Assembly (NCBI GenBank): GCA_013054445.1
Contig: JAAMPI010001744.1
Span: 1-10,868 of the forward strand
Direction of reading: 5' to 3'
Source of the DNA: Cudoniella acicularis
Taxonomy: Eukaryota; Ascomycota; Leotiomycetes; Helotiales; Helotiaceae
Length of the DNA stretch: 10,868 nucleotides
Positions 7,816 to 10,868 of this stretch are shown here, one piece after another; positions within the stretch are counted from its first letter, which is position 1; the number at the start of each line of letters is the position of its first letter. The position numbers and the translations under genes are program-made. The notes under the pieces were generated by a model, which was not told the origin of the DNA, ran no database searches, and saw nothing but the letters and a program-made list of their open reading frames with translations.

Positions 7816-8411
7816 AGCGGTCCAAAGAGAGACCGTGGGTGGCATGAAGATGGCCCAGCTCTGCAGAGCGCTCGATATTTCATGCACATAATATTGGAAT
7901 ATTGAGGTTGCAGATGTGGCTTGTGTAAAAAGATTAAAATGTAAAGAGTAGGCAGTTTTGTAAGATCACACAATTGGAGCCAAATACTGGATCTTAAATT
8001 TTCTGTGCCTGATCGGGTGCCCTGTAGAAATTGTGAAAAGTGATTCCAAATGACTGATAATGCGCTACGAGTATACTAGAGAGCAAATCACCAATCTTTT
8101 ATTAATTTAAACGTCCAACGTTATCTAAGCAAAATTAGACGTGTGAACAATTTGGACTGTTGTTTCTTCCCGGCACTCAGAAATGCCAGGTTGTTGTGTG
8201 AAGTGCCTCGCCAGCATAAACCTTTTGAGACAAGCTTCGAGGTACTGAAAGAACAAGCGGTCACAACTCATTTACGCGAGGCCAATCACGGCAACAACCT
8301 CCCCTCTAGCAAAGAGACACAACTCCAACGTGTGTGTTCACCGATCATCATCAGTTTCTCCGTGCTCATTTGCATCTTGCCCACTCTCCCTCTCCCTCTC
8401 TTTCCGTCGCC
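7816..8411 (+). other. mrpl4 3' region and GDI promoter
   Basis: 596 bp with no gene. The first half is AT-rich and should carry the mrpl4 3' end, although no exact AATAAA was seen. The end carries a CT-rich tract at 8380-8405, stopping 6 bp before the GDI ATG. That leaves little room for a leader, so the transcription start is probably upstream of or within the tract. A 124-codon open stretch here starts only at GTG and runs into GDI intron 1; it is not regarded as a gene. Confidence 0.55.
8380..8405 (+). promoter_or_regulatory. CT-rich tract directly upstream of GDI
   Basis: A 26-bp C/T run with a single A, ending 6 bp before the GDI ATG. Such tracts are common in promoters and leaders of strongly expressed fungal housekeeping genes. 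It is seen directly; its role is inference. Confidence 0.45.
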
Positions 8412-10159
8412 ATGGACGAGATTGCGCCCGAATATGATGTTGTGGTCCTCGGGACAGGTAGAGAATGACCCCGCATTGAGGGGCAACAGGATAGCTGACA
8501 AGAAGCAGGTCTGACAGAATGTGTGCTATCTGGGTATGCAGCACATGGCCATGGATGCTTGAGCTTGGAAGTTAACAAATCATAGTGTTCTGAGTGTTAA
8601 GGGAAAGAAGGTCTTGCACATCGACCGAAACGACCACTATGGAGGGTACGTGGTCCTCTACCCCTGTGAAGTCTAAGCTGACAATACATAGGGAAGCAGC
8701 TTCAGTCAACATTGAAGCTGTAAGTACTCGATCTGCCTCCTTTATGCGAACACTTTTAACGTCTCGCAGCTCTTCAAGAAGTACGGAAACTATAACAAAG
8801 GGGAGGAGCCATGGAAGAAGTACGGACGCGTAAACGACTGGAACATCGATCTCGTACCAAAACTTCTCATGTCCAGCGGCGAATTAACCAACATTCTCGT
8901 CTCCACCGATGTTACAAGATATCTTGAGTTCAAGCAAGTTGCGGGCAGCTATGTGCAACAAGGAGCGGGTCCTAAGGCTACTGTTGCGAAGGTTCCCTCG
9001 GATGCAGGCGAGCCCTGAGATCTTCTCTGATGGGCATATTTGAAAAGAGGAGAATGAAGGTATTCATTGAATGGGTTGGCGCATTCAACCTGGCTGATCC
9101 TGCCACTCACAAAGGTCGGCTTATACTATTCCTCTACTTCGATCCATGCTGATCTTTCTATCTAGGACTTGATATGAATAAGTGCAACATGAAAGACGTC
9201 TATGATAAGTTTGGACTTGAGGCTGGAACTCGAGACTTTATTGGCCATGCTATGGCACTTTACCAAACCGACAACTACTTGAACGAAAGCGGCCGAGCCC
9301 CCGAGTCCATCGAGCGTATCCGCCTTTACGGAAACTCGGTTTCCAGATATGGAAAGTCGCCTTACATCTACCCTCTCTATGGTCTTGGAGAACTACCCCA
9401 AGGATTTGCACGTCTTTCTGCTATCTATGGTGGAACCTACATGCTGAATACGAACATCGACGAGATCCTGTATGATGGCACAAAGGCTGTTGGTATTAAG
9501 GCCACTATGCATGACAAGACTGGCGATGAGCCAATGAAATTCACAACAAAATGCAAGAAGATCCTTGCAGATCCATCCTACTTCCCAGGCAAGGTCCAAG
9601 TTACTGGCCAACTTCTGAAGGCTATCTGTATCTTGAACCACCCACTCGCAGGAACAGACAACTGCGATTCGGCTCAGCTGATCATCCCTCAATCTCAAGT
9701 TGGCCGTAAACATGGTATGTTTACTTTAATTTGCTTTTCTGATCACATGCTAAATTCTTTAGACATCTATATTGCTGTCGTCTCAAGTGCCCACAGTGTT
9801 TGCCCCAAAGGTTACTACATTGCTATCGTCTCCACTATTGCTGAGACCACGGCCAACCACCACCTCGAGCTTGCACCCGGCTTCGAGCGCCTCGGAAGGA
9901 TTGAAGAGAAGTTCATGGTATGCCCACTCCTCTTTCGAAATCCTCAAGAAGCTAACCACATCAGGGTCCTCCAATTCCTCTCTATGAGCCTCTCGAGAGC
10001 GGTATCAATGATAACATTTTTATCTCTAAAAGCTACGATGCTACCAGTCACTTTGAGACCACCACTGATGATGTCAAGGACATTTACCGTCGTGCCGAGG
10101 GACATGATCTTGTTGTCGAGGGCCTGAGAGAGGGTACTAATCTTGTCGGTGGGGAATAA
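8412..10159 (+). CDS. gdi1: Rab GDP-dissociation inhibitor (GDI) with a 1-nt frameshift
   Basis: Homologue of yeast Gdi1, which extracts prenylated GDP-bound Rab/Ypt GTPases from membranes and recycles them in secretory and endocytic traffic. Exons: 8412-8457, 8509-8533, 8586-8645, 8692-8719, 8770-9114, 9166-9714, 9763-9917, 9965-10159. The parts code for 467 residues if one missing base is allowed for; this is the usual family size. Visible hallmarks: the N-terminal dinucleotide-fold motif VVVLGTGLTECVLSG (10-24), DRNDHYGGE (37-45), DVTRYLEFKQV, FEKRRMK, and the Rab-binding GELPQGFARLSAIYGGTYM (243-261, with E244, R251, T259 and M261 matching the known binding platform). SYDATSHFETTTDDVKDIY is near the C-terminus. 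Oddity: in exon 5 GAG-GCC-CTG reads GAG-CCC-TGA, so one G is missing near 9012 and a stop appears at 9016-9018. Conserved residues continue directly on both sides, so an intron cannot explain it. All other codons look intact, which favours a sequence error over a pseudogene. Confidence 0.93.
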
Positions 10160-10868
10160 TCATTGAATTCAAGATGATAAAATGAACGCTACAGTACATA
10201 GACTGGTAGGAGGGGAAATATTTGAATTCGGCATTAAGCTAGGGCTTGTTTATGATTGAGATTGGAGCCAAATGGAACCTTGAAACTTCTATGCTTGTTT
10301 ACATGCCGATCAGATACTGTGAGTAAAGAACATCTCCTGCCTTACTGTCATTATTTTCAACGAGATTTTCACTTCTCAAGTCGGAGTCAAGCGAACTCCT
10401 ATTCTCGATTTGTATACTAAACTCAACCATAATACCGTTGATCCGTCACATTTAACCCTTCTCACTGTACCACCAACCAATCGGCATCTCAACACATCAT
10501 GAAATATACCATACCATTTCTCCAACTAACTCACACAAACAAAAACTTTGGAAATCATTTCCTCAAACCCTATACTTTTACGGTGTACTAGTATTCTAGT
10601 TCTATAATGTTTAATCACCGCCTCACTTGTCCTCACAATGAACTTCTTCCTTTACACAATTCAACTCCCAAGTCACCACACATAAACCAACCATTTTCCC
10701 CCATCTTTGACTCTTTCCCTGCTCCCTAGGGTGTGTCTCACAACACGCACGATACCTCAGCGTAGCACATTACCACCCAACCACGGTGAAGTCAAACCAA
10801 CACACTTTACCCAGCCGACAGAGTGAACGCGTACGTGTTTCGTACCCTGCAAGGGAGGAGGAGGCTTC
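10160..10868. other. GDI 3' region and right-edge non-coding sequence
   Basis: 709 bp without a supportable gene. The first part is AT-rich and probably holds the GDI 3' end; no exact AATAAA was seen. Further right there is a CCAAT at 10487-10491, a C/T-rich stretch near 10697-10728 and an ACGCGT box at 10827-10832. These would suit upstream DNA of a gene beyond the right edge, but this is weak evidence. The only ATG frames are a few to about 16 codons long. Confidence 0.5.

Noticed and set aside
8143..8514. 123-codon plus-strand open stretch upstream of GDI
   Set aside because: It starts at GTG, runs through the GDI promoter, across exon 1 in another frame and through intron 1; it is a by-product.
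9004..9060. An intron explaining the GDI frame change
   Set aside because: Conserved residues continue without a gap on both sides of the break (SDAGE then ALRSSLMGIFEKRRMK), so nothing can be spliced out.
1..10868. Transposon, tRNA, rRNA or CRISPR elements
   Set aside because: No transposase-like frame, terminal inverted repeats, tRNA-like box B with cloverleaf, rRNA core sequence or regularly spaced repeats were found on reading both strands.

Overview
The window looks like nuclear DNA of a filamentous ascomycete, possibly a leotiomycete; that finer placement is inference from general appearance only. The evidence is nine short introns (46 to 53 bp) with GT...AG ends and CTAAT or CTGAT-like branch sites, pyrimidine-rich tracts upstream of start codons, no operon-like packing, and four recognisable fungal gene types. 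One undetermined base (position 5) and one disruptive 1-nt deletion suggest draft-quality sequence.

Layout. (1) Minus strand, 1-1142: a Q/P/S-rich zinc-finger regulator whose 3' end runs off the left edge. It has one intron, placed exactly at the last zinc-ligand codon of finger 1. (2) 1143-5362: about 4.2 kb without a convincing gene. It probably holds the regulator's promoter and long leader (a pyrimidine tract on the minus strand at 1751-1803), many micro-duplications, and the promoter of the next gene. (3) Plus strand, 5363-5971: a small secreted, probably GPI-anchored cell-surface protein with a four-cysteine N-terminal domain and a Ser/Thr-rich stalk. (4) 5972-6994: its 3' end with an AATAAA signal, a doubtful 102-residue ORF, and the leader of the next gene with a possible uORF. 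(5) Plus strand, 6995-7815: mitochondrial large-subunit ribosomal protein uL29m (yeast Mrpl4, human MRPL47), two exons. (6) Plus strand, 8412-10159: Rab GDP-dissociation inhibitor (GDI), eight exons, 467 residues if one missing base in exon 5 is allowed for. (7) 10160-10868: no gene; probably the GDI 3' end and upstream DNA of a gene beyond the edge.

The genes do not form a pathway. Mrpl4 and GDI are housekeeping genes (mitochondrial translation, vesicle traffic), the surface protein is a cell-wall type, and the regulator stands apart behind a long upstream region. I see no mobile element, CRISPR array, rRNA or tRNA, and no clear case for an undescribed multi-gene system. The most useful points are the GDI frameshift, the tandem 3' splice sites that decide whether finger 1 of the regulator is intact, and the large gene-free interval.
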